A stretch of DNA of 64,000 bases from Alisma plantago-aquatica (GCA_963693085.1 OY856411.1:1347744550-1347808549); one strand, 5' to 3'. Shown: positions 13,553-26,317, counted from the stretch's first letter. Numbers and translations: made by a program. The notes: generated from the sequence alone by a model not told the origin.

Positions 13553-15292
13553 GTGGTGATTGTGATTCTTAGACCTGAAATCATTGCACTTGTCACATGT
13601 CATTGGGTACGCTTTGACATCATCAAATGTAGTCATGAAACATGGGTTGTTATAACGATGATTATTGGGTGACTTTGACACGTGGGGATAGAGTGTGAGT
13701 GATACATATGAGATTTGTCCCTCCTACTGGAGTATGATATCCTAGCCACTTGATTAGCAAGACAGAGAAACGCATGTACATGCACATGTGAATCAATATA
13801 TGATATTGAGGTCACATTATCTCAGACATTCTGCTCTTGGTTCAAGAAACATGGATTGAATGTTGAGAGGATGACCTACTGTGCCTCGAGTTCATCCTAG
13901 ATATCAGTAACAAAGGAATTATAATCACTACAACACCTTACACATATTGTAGGTTGAAGTTGTTCTCTAAATTTCCATTTCACTTGGGTAGCACTAATGT
14001 GTGACTAGGCACCACTCTTTGCTTATTATGTCATAAGCTAGTTGTGGATATTTAATGCCAACGTGACATGGGACCTATAGGGTCACACACACAGGAACTC
14101 ATCTAGAAGAAGAGTTTGATCTTGAATGACAATTGGATTGATTACTAAAGTGTTTAGGTATTCAATTCACACAACCGACCAGGTCTGCCAAACGACCATC
14201 TCACTAGGTGAGACAGCCATTTGGGTAGCCAGATGAGTGTCTCAAGTAGTTGAGATCGTTGTTTGTGGGTCAAGTTGATCGAAGATTGGTTTGGCTTAGT
14301 TCTACCCTTGAATTGACCAGATCAACGTGATTGTACTAATCGACCCAACTCAACTCATCATACGTCCATCTGGGTGAGTGAGATGGGAATCTCGCATGGG
14401 TGAGATGGCCCGGTTGGGTTGAACAAAGGTTTGGGATGTTTCCCAAAATAGTTTTGATTGTTCTTTTAATTGGATTCAAAATAGCCAAATTCATTTCAGA
14501 TTGGGAACTACCAAATGGCTATTTGGTAGTGTGAGATGATTGTATCGTGCACCAGACAGATGTCTAGGTTTGTGAAATGGTCATTTTGACTATTGGAGGT
14601 TGTAAAAATTCAAGATCTTCTGGTTCTTTCCACTCCCGCACCTTTATCCTATATCAAATAGTAGCTGGAAAGCTTAACCCTAGCCTCTTCTATATATAGA
14701 GGGGTACTGGGGGATTCACAGAGGATAACATAACACAGACAACTGAGAATCAGTTCCTTTGACAACTGTTGTCCTCTCTGGTCATGATAACCAAGAGAGC
14801 CCAGGCAAGTCCTACCTGAAAAGGAGGGATAGCCAACGGGAGAGAACAACTGAGAAGTTGTCATCGTACGAGAGAAGGTTGGTGATTAGTACACCAATGG
14901 GGAGGACAACTCCTTTATGTCCGTTCTTGGTGAATGATAGGAATTCTAGTTGGTCTGGGTGGACTACTCTAGAGGCATGAGTCCATTGGTTGCTGCTCAG
15001 AGAGCAAAGTCAACCAGCAGTCTGTGGCGAGACCACCGGAGTCATTGTAGAGGTTGAGCAGATAGCTATTCATGGTGAAGACCATGAGCTGCACAACCAC
15101 CGTCTAAGAGCAACTTGTCAGTAGTTGCAAAGAAGCGAGTTTTGTCACTGGACTTTCTCTAGGACTAGGTATAACTCACTAAAACCATCGTTCCTATTTC
15201 ATAATAGTTGACGCGATCTTGTTGTATTGGGGAATACAAAGAGATAAAAATTTTATTTCTGCTTCTATACTCTGTGCCCATATTTCCCAACA
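13553..15292 (+). mobile_element. B copia element 5' LTR, right-hand part
   Basis: This is the 3' portion of a copia LTR truncated on the left by insertion of A1. Its start corresponds to about position 461 of the 3' LTR of B (35373), so the intact LTR was about 2.2 kb. It ends CCCAACA, and a primer site follows at 15294. A TATA-like TATATATA lies at 14691-14698. The LTR is clearly related to, but diverged from, the LTRs of D (24094-26316), so B and D are old and young members of one lineage. Confidence 0.9.
14691..14698 (+). promoter_or_regulatory. TATA box of B LTR
   Basis: TATATATA followed by AGAGGGGTACTGGGGG lies at the place equivalent to the TATA box of the D LTRs (25755-25762 and 32758-32767). 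That conserved position supports it as the LTR promoter core. Confidence 0.65.
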
Positions 15293-15293
15293 G

Positions 15294-15305
15294 TGGTATC
15301 AGAGC
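15294..15305 (+). other. B primer-binding site (initiator tRNA-Met)
   Basis: TGGTATCAGAGC lies one base after the LTR end at 15292. It marks B as reading on the plus strand. Confidence 0.93.
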
Positions 15306-16743
15306 CAGGTCAATTCACTATGTTTTAGGATAATCGATATGATCGGATTTTTGATTTTATCAATTATTTATTGCATACAATGTGAATATTTAAACTACTC
15401 TCAAATGCATATCTGATCAAAGACCACATAATCCCAAACTAATATATATATATATATATATATGTAATTTATATGTGTCGCCCTAAAAGTAGTTTTGATG
15501 GTGGATGTGTAGCGTGGTTATGGCCAATACCCTTTATTTGTGTATAGTTGGATGGTTTGGTTCTTGTTCATCTCAGTCTATGTATCGAGCCTCTACCTTT
15601 CTCCTCCCAATGTAAAGTTAATGATTTCCTACATTTTCTCCCCTCGAATGTAACTCGAGGTTTCCATTATTCAATGTAATAAAGTAGCAATATTATAGTT
15701 ACCTTTCATGCAATGATGTTGAAGATGTTCATCGCTGATTGATATGACAAGTTCGTGAGACGATCCAATCGTCTGGAGGACCATGGAGGATAGAGGATGA
15801 TGGAACCATACGATCGCCTAGTGGGCCCAACCGACCATCTAGAAGGAGTCCAAACATCAGTTGGATAGGAGGCCAGACAACCATCCCTGGAGGCCCAACT
15901 GACCATTTGGAAGGAGTCTAAACATGAGTTGGACAGGAGAACCAAATGATCGACCAAGAGGTGAGATGACTGATTCAAGGGTTAAACCGATCTACCCAGA
16001 TTGACAAGCATAGATCTACATCAACTGTAGGTTCATACATGTGATGTGGTGATTGACCTAGGTGGTAGTAATTCCTTTTGGGTCTAAGGAATTACAAGTA
16101 GACATGGACATAACCATCACCTTTTGTTTTATATTGCATGTTTACGTTGTGGGATATAGAATGTATATGATACATACTATATATGTGGTGATTGGATATA
16201 TACAAAATCCCTCAAATCAGTTATATTAAGTCTTAGATGCTTTTCAATAGAAATACACATGAAAAACCTGATCGACCAAGTGTAGATTTGCACAAAGCAT
16301 GGTGTGTCATCTATCTCATGGAAGTGATGGTAGATATGTAGATTTGCACAAAGCATGGTGTGTATCTATCGTATTGGCTATTGGGTCAGGCTTAACTGGT
16401 GACTTGGAGAGCCCAAGCCCAGAGGCATGCAGATGATCATGGCAAAGCATTGTGCATATATCTATACAAGAGTTGCATGTGATGCAATTGGCATGATGGC
16501 CTACCTAAATAATCAAATTGTGGGTGATTGGCAAAAGTCGACTCATGATTTGATAAAATATGGATCTTGGCTCATTAGAAAATTGTTCGCTGCAATTTTC
16601 CAAATTGATACTTGAGGGTTGTCAATTTGAACAAAATAATGAGAATGATAATTAACTAAAGACCTAATTATTATTGCCCAAATTTTAATTAAATCAATCA
16701 AAATGAGTTTTTGAAAAAATTGCAAATTCTTTTGTAGAACCAA
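15306..16743 (+). other. B untranslated leader
   Basis: This 1.4-kb stretch between primer site and gag has no coding signal. It parallels the 26330-27690 leader of D, for instance in the ATCGATATGATCG-like start and in a splice-acceptor-like CTTTTGTAG at 16729-16737 just before the gag ATG at 16744. A TA dinucleotide run lies at 15441-15463. Decayed versions of the GACCGATCGG-type motifs of D are present at about 15770-15960. Confidence 0.7.
15441..15463. repeat. (TA)n microsatellite
   Basis: An uninterrupted run of alternating A and T lies within the B leader. It is a simple sequence repeat with no other signal. Confidence 0.95.
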
Positions 16744-17543
16744 ATGGAAACACCAAACAATCACTTTTCTCTACGATCGGTCCTTGAGAAGGACAACTTG
16801 TTGGAAACAACTTCCACAACTGGTTTAGTTAGCTGAGAACTATTCTCACACGGGAGAACAAGCTCTATATCCTAGAAATGCCAGAACTAGAGGAACCTGC
16901 TCAAAATGCTCCTAGGCCTAACAAGGATGCTTATAGAAGCATATTGAGGACGATGTGGATGTCAAATGTTTGATGCTATGTTCCATGAACCATGAGTTGC
17001 AAAGGCAACATGAGAACATGGGGGTGATTGAGATGGTCATACATCACTAACATGTACCAAGATCAGGCAAGACAGGAGAGATATGATATCTCTAAGGCGT
17101 TGTTCAAGTGCACCATGATAGAAGGAGATCCAGTAGGTCCTCATATACTCAAGCTTATTGGGTATGTGGAGAACCTAGCTAGATTGGGATTCCCCTTGGG
17201 TCAAGAGTTGGCCACTAATGTGATTCTACAGTCCCTATTAGAGTCATATAGTCAGTTTGTCATGAACTACAACATGAACGACTTTGACAAGCCGTCGACA
17301 GATTTGTTGAGCATGTTGAGGAAAACTGAGATACAAATGAAAAAAGAAAATCTCAAGTCTGTGATGATGATCAATAATACAAAGGGGAATTCTAAAGGCA
17401 AAGACAAATCTAAGAAGAGTTCTAAAGCTAACCAGAAGCTCAAGTCTTCAGATCTCAAAGAAAAAGGTGGAGTAACGAAACAAAGAGGTGCTTGTCACCA
17501 TTTTCACTGGCATGGACATTGGAAAAGAAATTTCCCACTCTAG
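16744..17543 (+). pseudogene. gag: B copia gag relic (UBN2-type)
   Basis: This is the decayed gag of B. The N-terminal part (16744-17020) has a frameshift near 16805, a stop in the LRTILTRE region, and another frame change near 16970. From 17028 to 17543 the frame is open, with the copia gag core (ALFKCTMIEGDPVGPHI, QSLLESYSQFVMNYN). A Lys/Ser-rich linker then leads to a broken zinc knuckle (CHHFHWHGHWKRNF), in which two of the four ligand positions have changed. The frame stops right after the knuckle instead of running into protease. In an active copy it would form the particle shell and bind the RNA; this one cannot. It keeps the central core that D has lost. Confidence 0.88.
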
Positions 17544-19105
17544 TTAGAGGAACTAAAGAAGAAGAAGGATGACACGAAGGCCTCCACTTTAGGTAAAAAT
17601 AATATAAGATAAATTTGACTACTACTTACAATTTGGTATATTATACCAGATAGAGATTTGACATACTGATGTACAAGATCTGATAAGAAGTAAAGGCCTT
17701 CATGGAAGTACAAGGATGGACAAGGAGGAGCAAGTGTTGTGGAATCCATAGTCTACATTTAAATTTATATTAGCCCAATGGGCATATAATAGAGTTATTA
17801 GAACTGCTATTTCATTGCGCCATTATAATAGAAACATTTACTTTATGCATCTTGTATGGATAAGGATGATTATTAATAAAGAATTATTGGTGATTCTATT
17901 TCAAAGATATGATCTTCCATGGCATTGGCCCTAAACATCTTGTGATATTTATATAAAATGATCCAAAGATGAATGTTTATAATATTTATACCAAATAGAT
18001 TATAATTGATAACTCAAGACTATTATTATCATAAGTCATCTTGTACGAATATGAGAGGTGCATGCCTAAAACACATATTGATGTGGGTCTAGATTCCCTT
18101 GGTTATTGAACCTAAGGAAACATGCAAGTCTTAGTCTCGCACAATATGATATGACATCCTTCACTATATGTAGTGGTAGGATAAAGCTTTCATTAGACTT
18201 TATGCATATGATGCATGAAGATCTTATGGAATGAGTGCTATAGATAATTAATTAATACTTCATTTTCAAGTACTGGTAATATGATGATATGAACCAAATT
18301 AAATGAAAGAATTAATCTCTTGAAAATGTTCAAGGAAATTATAAATGAAGTGTGACATTGATGAAAGTATTAAGATACTTTCATATGATCAAATGTTAAA
18401 ATACTTTTACAACAATGTCTTGAGAACCTTTTTGAAAAGACTATGATAATGTATCACAAGTAAAATGCACCTGAGCATCAAGATGTGTCAGAATGAAGGA
18501 ATTCTAACATGATGAGCCATGATATAATTGTCAATTAATCTAATCTTATTATATCCTCACAAATATATATCTATCACTAAATAATGTACCACATGAACGG
18601 TTTAAAATACATCACATATGATATGATTTGGGATTGTCCCAATATGTCTAAAGGATTGAAACATACCTTGATAAAGTTGTTTCTTGAGAAGTTTTATCCA
18701 TAAACCATGATATTTGAACGTTACTATTAATCCCAATCCAATAACAAATTGTTTTGTTGATAGAATAATTGAGTTCCTAAAGATTTAGTGGGAGTAAAAG
18801 TAGAATATAAAGTGTTTGAGGTCAACAACAAGGGTACAATGAGAAAAATGAGAATCACAAGTTGTTATAGAATCTCAGGTTCATCATGTAATATAGAAAA
18901 AAAAATATTCTAGTAGAACACATCTAAGATTGGAGGATTGTGAATCCAACTATTCAGATGGGTTGGTCATATAGGATGAGCCAACTAGTCAATTATAAGC
19001 CTTTTTTTGACCTATATGGAATATGTGTAAGCTAACAAAGTAGGACCTTGATAGAACCACCTAAAGGGGTAACACCCAAAGGGTACAATAGGGTCTTATT
19101 ATCAT
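17544..19105 (+). pseudogene. pol: B copia pol relic, first part
   Basis: No long frame remains, but patches align with the pol of D. Sequence near 17765-17830 matches the D protease-region segment around 28140-28200. Sequence near 19035-19100 matches the VEPPEGVKPIGCKWV segment at the start of D's RT region (29585-29635). Indels and stops are frequent, and much of the integrase region is hard to align by eye. The relic is cut at 19105 by the A3 solo LTR and resumes at 33579. Confidence 0.8.
19101..19105. other. Target-site duplication of A3, left copy (ATCAT)
   Basis: ATCAT directly precedes the TGTAACATCCC start of A3 and is repeated exactly at 33574-33578 after its end. A perfect 5-bp duplication across 14.5 kb supports the reconstruction of A3 as one insertion later split by D. 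Confidence 0.9.
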
Positions 19106-20409
19106 TGTAACATCCCTAACCTGGATTATGCTTTAACCCTAGGTGTTTTGTTTAAGAAATACAATTATATGCTTGTTCTTATCTTTTGAAAAGTAATTAA
19201 GGCTCAAGAGGAACTTATATTTCAATTTTAGTCCTTTTTGAACAATGTTGAAATAATGTTTTTCCTGTTTTAGACTAAAATGCAAATTACCCAAGTTGAG
19301 GGGTTAAATTGCAAATGTTACATTATAAAATGTTCCTTAAGTTTTGAATCATCATAAGAATGAGAATGATGCAGAGGTATGGCGTTCACAAGCCTGAATA
19401 ACAAGAAAGATCTTGTTAAGCAATGTTTGTGCATTAAAACCTAGTTTTGATGTAATGTGCAATTTACCCAAAACCTAGTGTTCAATATGAAAAATATCAC
19501 TCTTAGAGGGTACCTAATTATTCTTGGCATCCTTTAGAGGCAAGAAAATGAGAGGGGAGCCTCATTTGAATCACTTTGGAGGAGAGAGAATCTTGATATT
19601 AAAATAATCAAAATTTAAGCATAATTGGAACTTTACTTCAATTTAATGCAAAAATAAATATATTAATTGAAGAGCCCTTCAACCAATAGGTGAGGGATGG
19701 TTTTGCAAAAAGAATGGACAACCATGTGCCTTGTAAAGGCATGAAAATATCGAAAGGAAGTGGATAACTCACTCACATTATAAAAGGAAAAGAATTATCC
19801 ACTAACTTTACGATATTATTATTATAAGGGTTAAGGTGCTTAATTTGCTTTTCGTTAAATCATGGATAATTGAGAGGAATAAGAGGCAAGGAAGATAGCC
19901 TCGTATATAAGGAAGAGAAGGGGGAAAGTGGCAAGGAAATGGAGGAGTTATCCCCTACTTTCTCTCTCTTAAAATGAATTTTAATAAAGATGCATATAAG
20001 CTCATTTATCCATAGCTTGAAAGGGGAATTTCAAATCCACTTTCACTCTTTTCTTGCAAAACGACCAAGGGGGCTCAGGAGAAATAGGAGGACGAGTTCC
20101 AACCGGTAGTCTTCAACCCTAGCCTTTCTTTTCACTCAAAGACTTGAGGACGAGCTTGGTGATAGTTGAAGGAGTTGCATCCACCATTAAAGACGTGGAG
20201 CTTGAAGCTTTGAAGCTCCTTTGGAGGCAGGTTTTATAACTTGAGCCCTTATTCATTGTTATTGAATTCAATTTCTCAATCCATTATGTTCAATTGTCTT
20301 TCTTGCAATTCCTTTGAATAATTGATGAAACTACCATGGGAATGGAAGTAGAATTCGAGGGGTTGAAGCTTGATGATGATGACATCATCTTAAGCTCATA
20401 TCTTAACAA

Positions 20410-21000
20410 GTTTCAGTTGCAAACGGTTTCAACACTTTGGTCCAAATGGTTTTATCAAACCATTTGAAGACCAAACGGTTTGCAAACCATTTAGGGGTTT
20501 CGTCCCAAACTGTTTGGGATGGTTGACCAAATGGATGGGTTTACCATTTGAGGTCAGGACCATAGGACATGTTGGATGATGATCCAATGGATTCAATTGA
20601 GTGGTTTAATGAATAGATAATCCACCAATTGCATACCCTAATCGATTTATTGAATAATCCATAAGTGATCCATTTGATTTCAAGACAAATTGGATCAAAC
20701 AGTCTCAGGACCGTTTAGAGGTCAAAGGTTGATCTTGATTGATGGTAAAGATCTAATGGTGTTGATTGATGAACTTCCATAAATCAATTGATGAAGGAAT
20801 TATTGATGTAAAACCCTAATCGGTTTAGTTGAAGAAGTACCTCTTTTGAACTTTCGATTTCAAGGGCAGTTTGGCCCAAACGGTCTTGAGACCGTTTGAG
20901 TCCAAATGGTCTTGAAACCATTTGGGGTCAAACGTTCTCAGAACCGTTTGGATTCAAATGGTTTCAAACCGTTTGGAGCATCAATGATCAAGATTGTTTG
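20410..21000. repeat. Palindrome-rich zone of A3 LTR
   Basis: At least eight inverted pairs of the AAACGGTC / GACCGTTT type occur here. The cluster at 20875-20980 alternates CG-bearing arms with decayed TG/CA arms. It lies about 500 bp downstream of the TATA-like site, so it would be transcribed in the leader if that promoter is right. Confidence 0.8.
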
Positions 21001-21465
21001 GATGATTCTATATGATTAAATCAATTGGAAACCCAAGTTGATGAAAGATCAAATGACCATATGGTTGTTACAGATTTATCTAAAAAATAATCACTAGGGT
21101 TGTACCTTTAAGGTACTAAGTAATTGGTAACCCTAGATGAGTTAATCATTGAAGATTAAGTAAGTAATATTTCAATACACTATGTTAACCCTAATTGAAT
21201 CTATTTAATTAAAGGGTTTGTTGACCTAATTTATCCAAGTTTGACATAGTCAACATCCTAGAGAGGATGAGAGAGGAATCCATACATGTAGGATAATCAT
21301 GTAATGGATAGGCTTCAAACACCATCAATATGAATAAACTAATATTTTAGGGTATGATCTTTGATGAAGTGATCATGAAACCCTAATTAAGAAGATTGAT
21401 GAACATTAACCTTAATCTAGGGCAATGCTAGGTGTAACCCTAATCTAGGGTAAGGATGTAATCCT

Positions 21466-21620
21466 AATTGAAGGTGATTCCATGAGGAACCCTAATTGAG
21501 GGTGATTTCATGAGGAACCCTAATTGAGGGTGATTTCATGAGAAACCCTAGTTGAGGGTGACTCCATGAGGAACCCTAGTTGAGGGTGATTCCATAAGAA
21601 ACCCTAATGAAGGGTGATGC
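21466..21620. repeat. 28-bp tandem repeat in A3
   Basis: Five copies of a 28-bp unit (AATTGAGGGTGATTTCATGA then GGAACCCT) are followed by a partial sixth. It probably arose by expansion of an A LTR segment rich in CCCTAATT. Confidence 0.85.
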
Positions 21621-22712
21621 TATGTAAAATCCTAATCCTAATAATGGAATGGTGATTAATACATTGATAAGGGAAATACCTAAAGTGATTGATTATAGGT
21701 AACCTCATAGCAAGCAATGCCTTAACCTGAAATGAGACCATGTCACTAAACATAGTTGGACCATTCTTGTGTGTGACCTATGCACTTCATGGTAAGAGTG
21801 ATAGGTTAGTGGATGAAAGTATTAATATGGGAAATACCTTAATCCAAGATAAGTTGATAACTAAAGAAAGTTGGAAGTAATGAGGAAAGTGATGCATAAA
21901 GATATGATAGATATCACCTTTAGCATTCCAGGGTTGATATACCTTGATGTACCTCACATCCAATATACTTGGACAAGAAACACATGAAGTGTGTTATGTT
22001 AATCATTACAATGAAATGTAATGAGTTTGATATACTTTGAAAAGTATATTCTAATATACCTTGAGAATGGGGTTAAGCCAAACTGATGAGTATGATGTAA
22101 TCATACCATGATAAGGATGAGAAATGAACTCATACCTTGTATTGATAATCATTTAATAATAAATGTTAAGAGTAATAAACATGATTGAATACTCGAGATG
22201 TTAATGGATGCTCCTAGAAGTGTGGAGCAGTATAATAAGGTTGATTTAATAAATATGAAATCCCAATTAATGTGAGATGGGAAACCCTAACCCTAAATTG
22301 GGTAATGGGACATGAGAAACTCTTGTGTGATGTGAATAGTAAACCCTAACCCCATTGAGGGAATAGTGGTGTTACTATTGTATTACATGAGGTAATATGT
22401 TATTGTTTCCTAATGAGAGGTGACAAGATGTTTAAATGGCCTTGTGAGCCATATGGTTAGATGTTGCCTAGTGAGAGGTGACAAGATGCTTTATGGGCCT
22501 TATGAGCCACGAGAACAATTGTGACAGAGAGAGGTACCAAGATGAATATAAAAGTTTATTGTAAGAAATGATAATGTTTTAATAAACTTAATAAAAGGAA
22601 CAATTGTCTTCAATAAAGAATGTGAAAATCTATGAAGGCTAACCTCAAGGTTCAAAGCCTAGAGAAGGATGTGATGATCAATGATGAGTTAAAGGAATTT
22701 ATATTCCATGAA

Positions 22713-23390
22713 GTCTGTAATTAGGAGTGGCTAGAGTCCAATGCCTAGCTGTGTAATCAGGATTGGTTAAAATCCAATACCTGGCAGAGGCATGAAGCCT
22801 GTAATCAGGATTGGTTAAAGTCCAATGCCTGGCAGTGTAATCATGATTGGTTAGATTCTAATGCCTGGCTGTGTAATTAGGATTGGTTAAAGTCCAATAC
22901 CTGGTAGAGGCATGAAGCCTGTAATCAGGAGTGGTTGGAGTCCACTGCCTGGCTGTGTAATCAGGATTGGTTAGAGTCCAATGCCTAGCTGTGTAATCAG
23001 GATTGGTTAAAGTCCAATGCCTAGATGTGAAATCAGGATTGGTAGTGTCCAATGTCTGGCTGTGTAATCAGGATTGGTTAAAGTCCAATGCCTGGCTGTG
23101 AAATCAGGATTGGTAGTGTCCAATGTCTGGCTGTGTAATTAGGATTGGTTAAAGTCCAATGCCTGACTGTGAAATCAGGATTAGTAGTATCCAATGCCTG
23201 GATGTGTAATCAGGATTGGTTAAAGTCCAATGGTTGGCTGTGAAATCAGGATTGGTAGTGTCCAATGCTTGGATGTATAATCAGGGTTGGTTAAAGTCCA
23301 ATGCCTGGCTGTGAAATCAGGATTGGTAGTGTCCAATGCCTAGTGGTGTAATCAGGTTTGGAAGAGTCCAATACCTGGCAGAGGCTCAAT
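22713..23390. repeat. 35/36-bp tandem array with dimer structure in A3
   Basis: About 18 copies of a unit read roughly as TGTGTAATCAGGATTGGTTA then AAGTCCAATGCCTGGC. In the second half (from about 23025), 36-bp units (GTGTAATC...GGTTAAAG) alternate with 35-bp units (GTGAAATC...GGTAGTG), forming a dimer of about 71 bp. Longer spacers with GAGGCATGAAGCC occur near 22790, 22910 and 23380. Open frames on the minus strand here are products of the repeat. Confidence 0.9.
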
Positions 23391-23510
23391 GCCTGTAATG
23401 ATGACACATGATTGGTAATAACCCAATGCCTGTAATGATGACACGAGATTGGTAATAACCCAATGCCTGTAATGATGACACGTGATTGGTAATAACCCAA
23501 TGCATGTATT
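23391..23510. repeat. 37-bp tandem repeat beside the 35/36-bp array
   Basis: Three copies of a unit of about 37 bp start TGTAATGATGACACG and end AACCCAATGCC, abutting the preceding array. The CCAATGCC end is shared with the 36-bp unit, suggesting a common origin. Confidence 0.85.
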
Positions 23511-25249
23511 AATGATATATGAGTACATGGTAGATACAATCCCATATCTATTTAGTAGGTTGGCTAAGACCAACAAATTTGAAACAAGAATGTCTCATGG
23601 GTGACATATCAAGAGAATGAGTGTCACAAGAGAAGTTTGACATGATGGTATAATATGATGGATAAATGATATACATGTTCTTCCTATTCCTTACTAAGAG
23701 AATAGATGATCTATTGTTCTATCATAACTAGTTGCAATGCTTTAAAAGATGAGAATGCTTTAAACTGCTTATCCTCTGCTTAGTTTTATGTCATTAAGAT
23801 GCAATAATAATGTTTTTGGTAGAGAGTTATATCTCTCACTGGGGCAATTTTCAATTGTCTCACCCCCGTGGGATCCAACATTTTTAGGTGGATGAGCACG
23901 GAGAAGATTGAGAACATCTTGCAGAGGAAGAACTTCAGCAGCAACCGGGATAGCCGTGACAGCTCAGGTTGAGTGTACTGTCTGTCATGTCTTGTAGATA
24001 GAAGTCCTATGTGTCGTCTTTGTACTCTCAGGTCCTCAGAGTTAATAGTTAGTGTTTTTAATGAATTTTTTTGAGATTTGGGCTAGATGCCTCTGTTGGT
24101 ATGTATGCCCATAGAGCAAGTCATATGATGATTGTAATGGGATACTTTGTAATTGATTTGAATAATAATAAAGGCAATTTCCAATCTATATGTTTAAACT
24201 GTTTCTGAGATGATGGTGTAACATGATAGATGTCTAAAGATTGTTTTACTCAATGACGTATGCTTTTGGGTTGAGGACCTAAACGATGAGATCATACGGA
24301 TGCTAAGAGTATTCTTTCTTGTTTAGTCCCTAGTCGGTTGTTATTGTGGAAATAACCATAGACATCAATAACACTAAAGACTAGATTGTGTGTTGGTTGA
24401 TGACAGAATCTCATTAGTCATGATATGGTGATATCAAACCAAGCACATAGGTACTTGTTAGAGAACAAGGTACCGGACAGACCCACCGTGAGAGTGACAC
24501 ATGGAACCATGACTTGGTAGTCACAGTCAGCTCTCACAGTGATGGTGGTGAGTGTGATTCTTAGACCTGAAATCACTGCACTCAACACATGTCGTTGGGT
24601 ACACTTTGACATCATCAAACGCAATCCTGAAACATGGGTTGTTATAAAGGTGATGATTGGGTGGCTTTGACACATGGGGCTTTTGAGGGGTGAGTGATAG
24701 ATATGGGATTTGTCCCTCCTGAGGGAGTTTGATATCCTTGGCCACTTGATGAGTAGGATTGAGAAAGGCATGCGCATGCACGTGTGAATCAATATGTGAT
24801 ATTGATGTCATACACATCTCACTCGGTCTACTCTAAGATCAAGGAAATGAATAAACATTGACAGGATGACTGTTCCATGCCTCGAGTTCACTCTGGATAT
24901 CAGTGACAAAGGAATTATACATTCAATGTAACACCATTCACGGATTGTAGGATGAAAGTTGTTCTCCAACTTTCTACTTTCACTTGGGTAGCAATGATGT
25001 GTGACTAGGCACCGCTCTTTGCTTGTGAAGTCATAAGTGTTATGGACTTTCACTGCCAATGTGAAATAGACCTGCAGGGTCACACACATAGGATTTAACT
25101 TGGAAGAGGAGTTTTGTCCACAAAGCAATGTTTAGATTGATTACTAAAGGAGTTTAGTAGTTCAATTAAACACTCAATCAGTCGATGACTCAATATCGTA
25201 TGGTTCAAGGTGTTGGACACATTGATTGGAGTATCGGATTGATTGAAAT

Positions 25250-25660
25250 CGCAATTGACTGATTTTGCCCAACCTGTGCTCCCAACAGATCGGTTCATGT
25301 GATGAACCGGTCGGCTGGAGTGTCCAGGCCGATCGGCTCATGCCCAGGTTGAAACGACTGGTTTAAGGGTTGAACCGTTCGGCTCAACTGGTGCAACCGA
25401 CCAGTTGGGAAAAGTCATGTCGGCAAGAATTTTCCTTTCGTTTCAAATTGCCCAATTTGATTGGGAATATAATTGGTATTCGATACCAATTGGGAAAGAA
25501 ACAAGGAAAGTCTTTTTGAGCCGGATTAGGACCATGAACCGATCGGTTCATGGCACCAACCGATCGGTTGGAGTGCCCCAAACGATCGGCTCAGGTCCAA
25601 CCGATCGGCTCAATGGCCGAACCGATCGGTTCAGTTGTGAACCGATCATTTCAAGTTGCG
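25250..25660. repeat. CCGATCGG palindrome cluster in D 5' LTR
   Basis: Perfect palindromes include CATGAACCGATCGGTTCATG (25533-25552) and CCAACCGATCGGTTGG (25556-25571). Several half-decayed forms (CGATCGGCT, CGATCATTTC) lie around them. The strongest ones sit about 100-220 bp upstream of the TATA box, in an enhancer-like position within U3. The 3' LTR cluster (about 32260-32670) has an extra unit of about 22 bp near 32297. A third, smaller cluster lies in the leader at 26745-26885. Confidence 0.88.
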
Positions 25661-25754
25661 AACTGGTTGCTTTTTGTGGAAAATTCTCGAACCCTTCTAC
25701 TCCTGCATTAGTCCCGTATTGCCGGGCACAGAGAACCCTGTCCCATGACCCGCC

Positions 25755-25762
25755 TATATATA
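25755..25762 (+). promoter_or_regulatory. TATA box of D 5' LTR
   Basis: TATATATA is followed by GGGGTATTGGGGGC. The 3' LTR copy at 32758-32767 is two bases longer. It is the best core promoter candidate of the element, with the palindromes upstream and the likely R region downstream. Confidence 0.7.
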
Positions 25763-26198
25763 GGGGTATTGGGGGCTTCTCAAGATACAACTTAGTGCAT
25801 GTTGATTGCTCTGCAAAGTTGTCGTTCTCTCTGGTTTTGGTAACCGAGAGAGAGCCCGAGCAAGTGCTTCCCGCAAAGGGAGGTGCAGCAAGGGAAGGAC
25901 AACTGCAGTTGCAGCCGACAGCAGGAGAGTGTGTTGGCGACTAGTACCTCAACAGGAGGGTGCGACTCCTTCCACTTCCTTGTGGGACAAGGAGAGTGGA
26001 GTTCCGGGTGGTCCGTGTGGACTACTTCAGAGGCGGGAGGTCACTGCCACTCAGGAGGACAACTGTCATCTGACAGTCCGGTAGGAGGAGGAGTCTTCAG
26101 TCCCGGTGCGACCAGGAGCTGCACAGACACCGTCCAAGACCGGAGGTGAAGACTGCGCAAGGCGCGTGGTATTGTCGCCGAGCAAGCCTCGGGACAAG

Positions 26199-26200
26199 GT
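26199..26200 (+). promoter_or_regulatory. Splice-donor-like site in D LTR
   Basis: GGACAAG|GTATGATT is a good match to a plant 5' splice site. It is paired with TTTTCTCTTGTAG|A ending at 27689, two bases before the first ATG of gag (27691). The predicted intron is about 1.49 kb and removes the primer site and leader palindromes from a spliced mRNA. B has weaker equivalents at 15169 and 16737. This is inference. Confidence 0.4.
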
Positions 26201-26317
26201 ATGATTCACAAACCATCTTTCCTATTATATAGATGTTGACGCGATTCCTTTTGTTCTGGGTTTGGGAGAAATTTTTTTTGTTTCCGCTGCTTCTCTGCCT
26301 CCTCTAAAACCCAACAG

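Larger units (their letters stand above)
19106..24093 (+). mobile_element. A3 solo LTR, main part
   Basis: This is an A-family LTR in the opposite orientation to A1. It begins TGTAACATCCC, the reverse complement of the A1 LTR end, and continues to 24093, where copia element D interrupts it. The remainder is 33322-33573. With D removed, the LTR is about 5.2 kb, the size of an A1 LTR. It is flanked by ATCAT on both sides with no internal region, so it is a solo LTR left by recombination between LTRs. A TATA-like TATATAAGG lies near 19905. It has tandem arrays not seen in the other copies. Confidence 0.9.
24094..26316 (+). mobile_element. D copia element 5' LTR
   Basis: The LTR runs from TGTTGGTATG to CCCAACA (2,223 bp) and is almost identical to 31075-33321. 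TSDs are GCCTC on the left (24089-24093) and GCCTT on the right (33322-33326). The related LTR A2 has GCCTT at the homologous place, so the left copy carries a substitution. Palindromes with the core CCGATCGG lie at 25250-25660, upstream of a TATA box at 25755-25762. A splice-donor-like AAG|GTATGA lies at 26199. The near identity of the LTRs and position inside A3 make D the youngest-looking insertion. Confidence 0.95.

Noticed and set aside
22858..23545. Minus-strand frames rich in Pro-Asp-Tyr-Thr repeats
   Set aside because: They are translations of the 35/36-bp tandem array, which happens to lack stops in some frames.
25405..25944. 179-codon frame in the D 5' LTR
   Set aside because: It crosses the palindrome cluster and the TATA box and reads the GATCGG repeats as Asn-Arg-Ser-Val; the 3' LTR counterpart has a different length.
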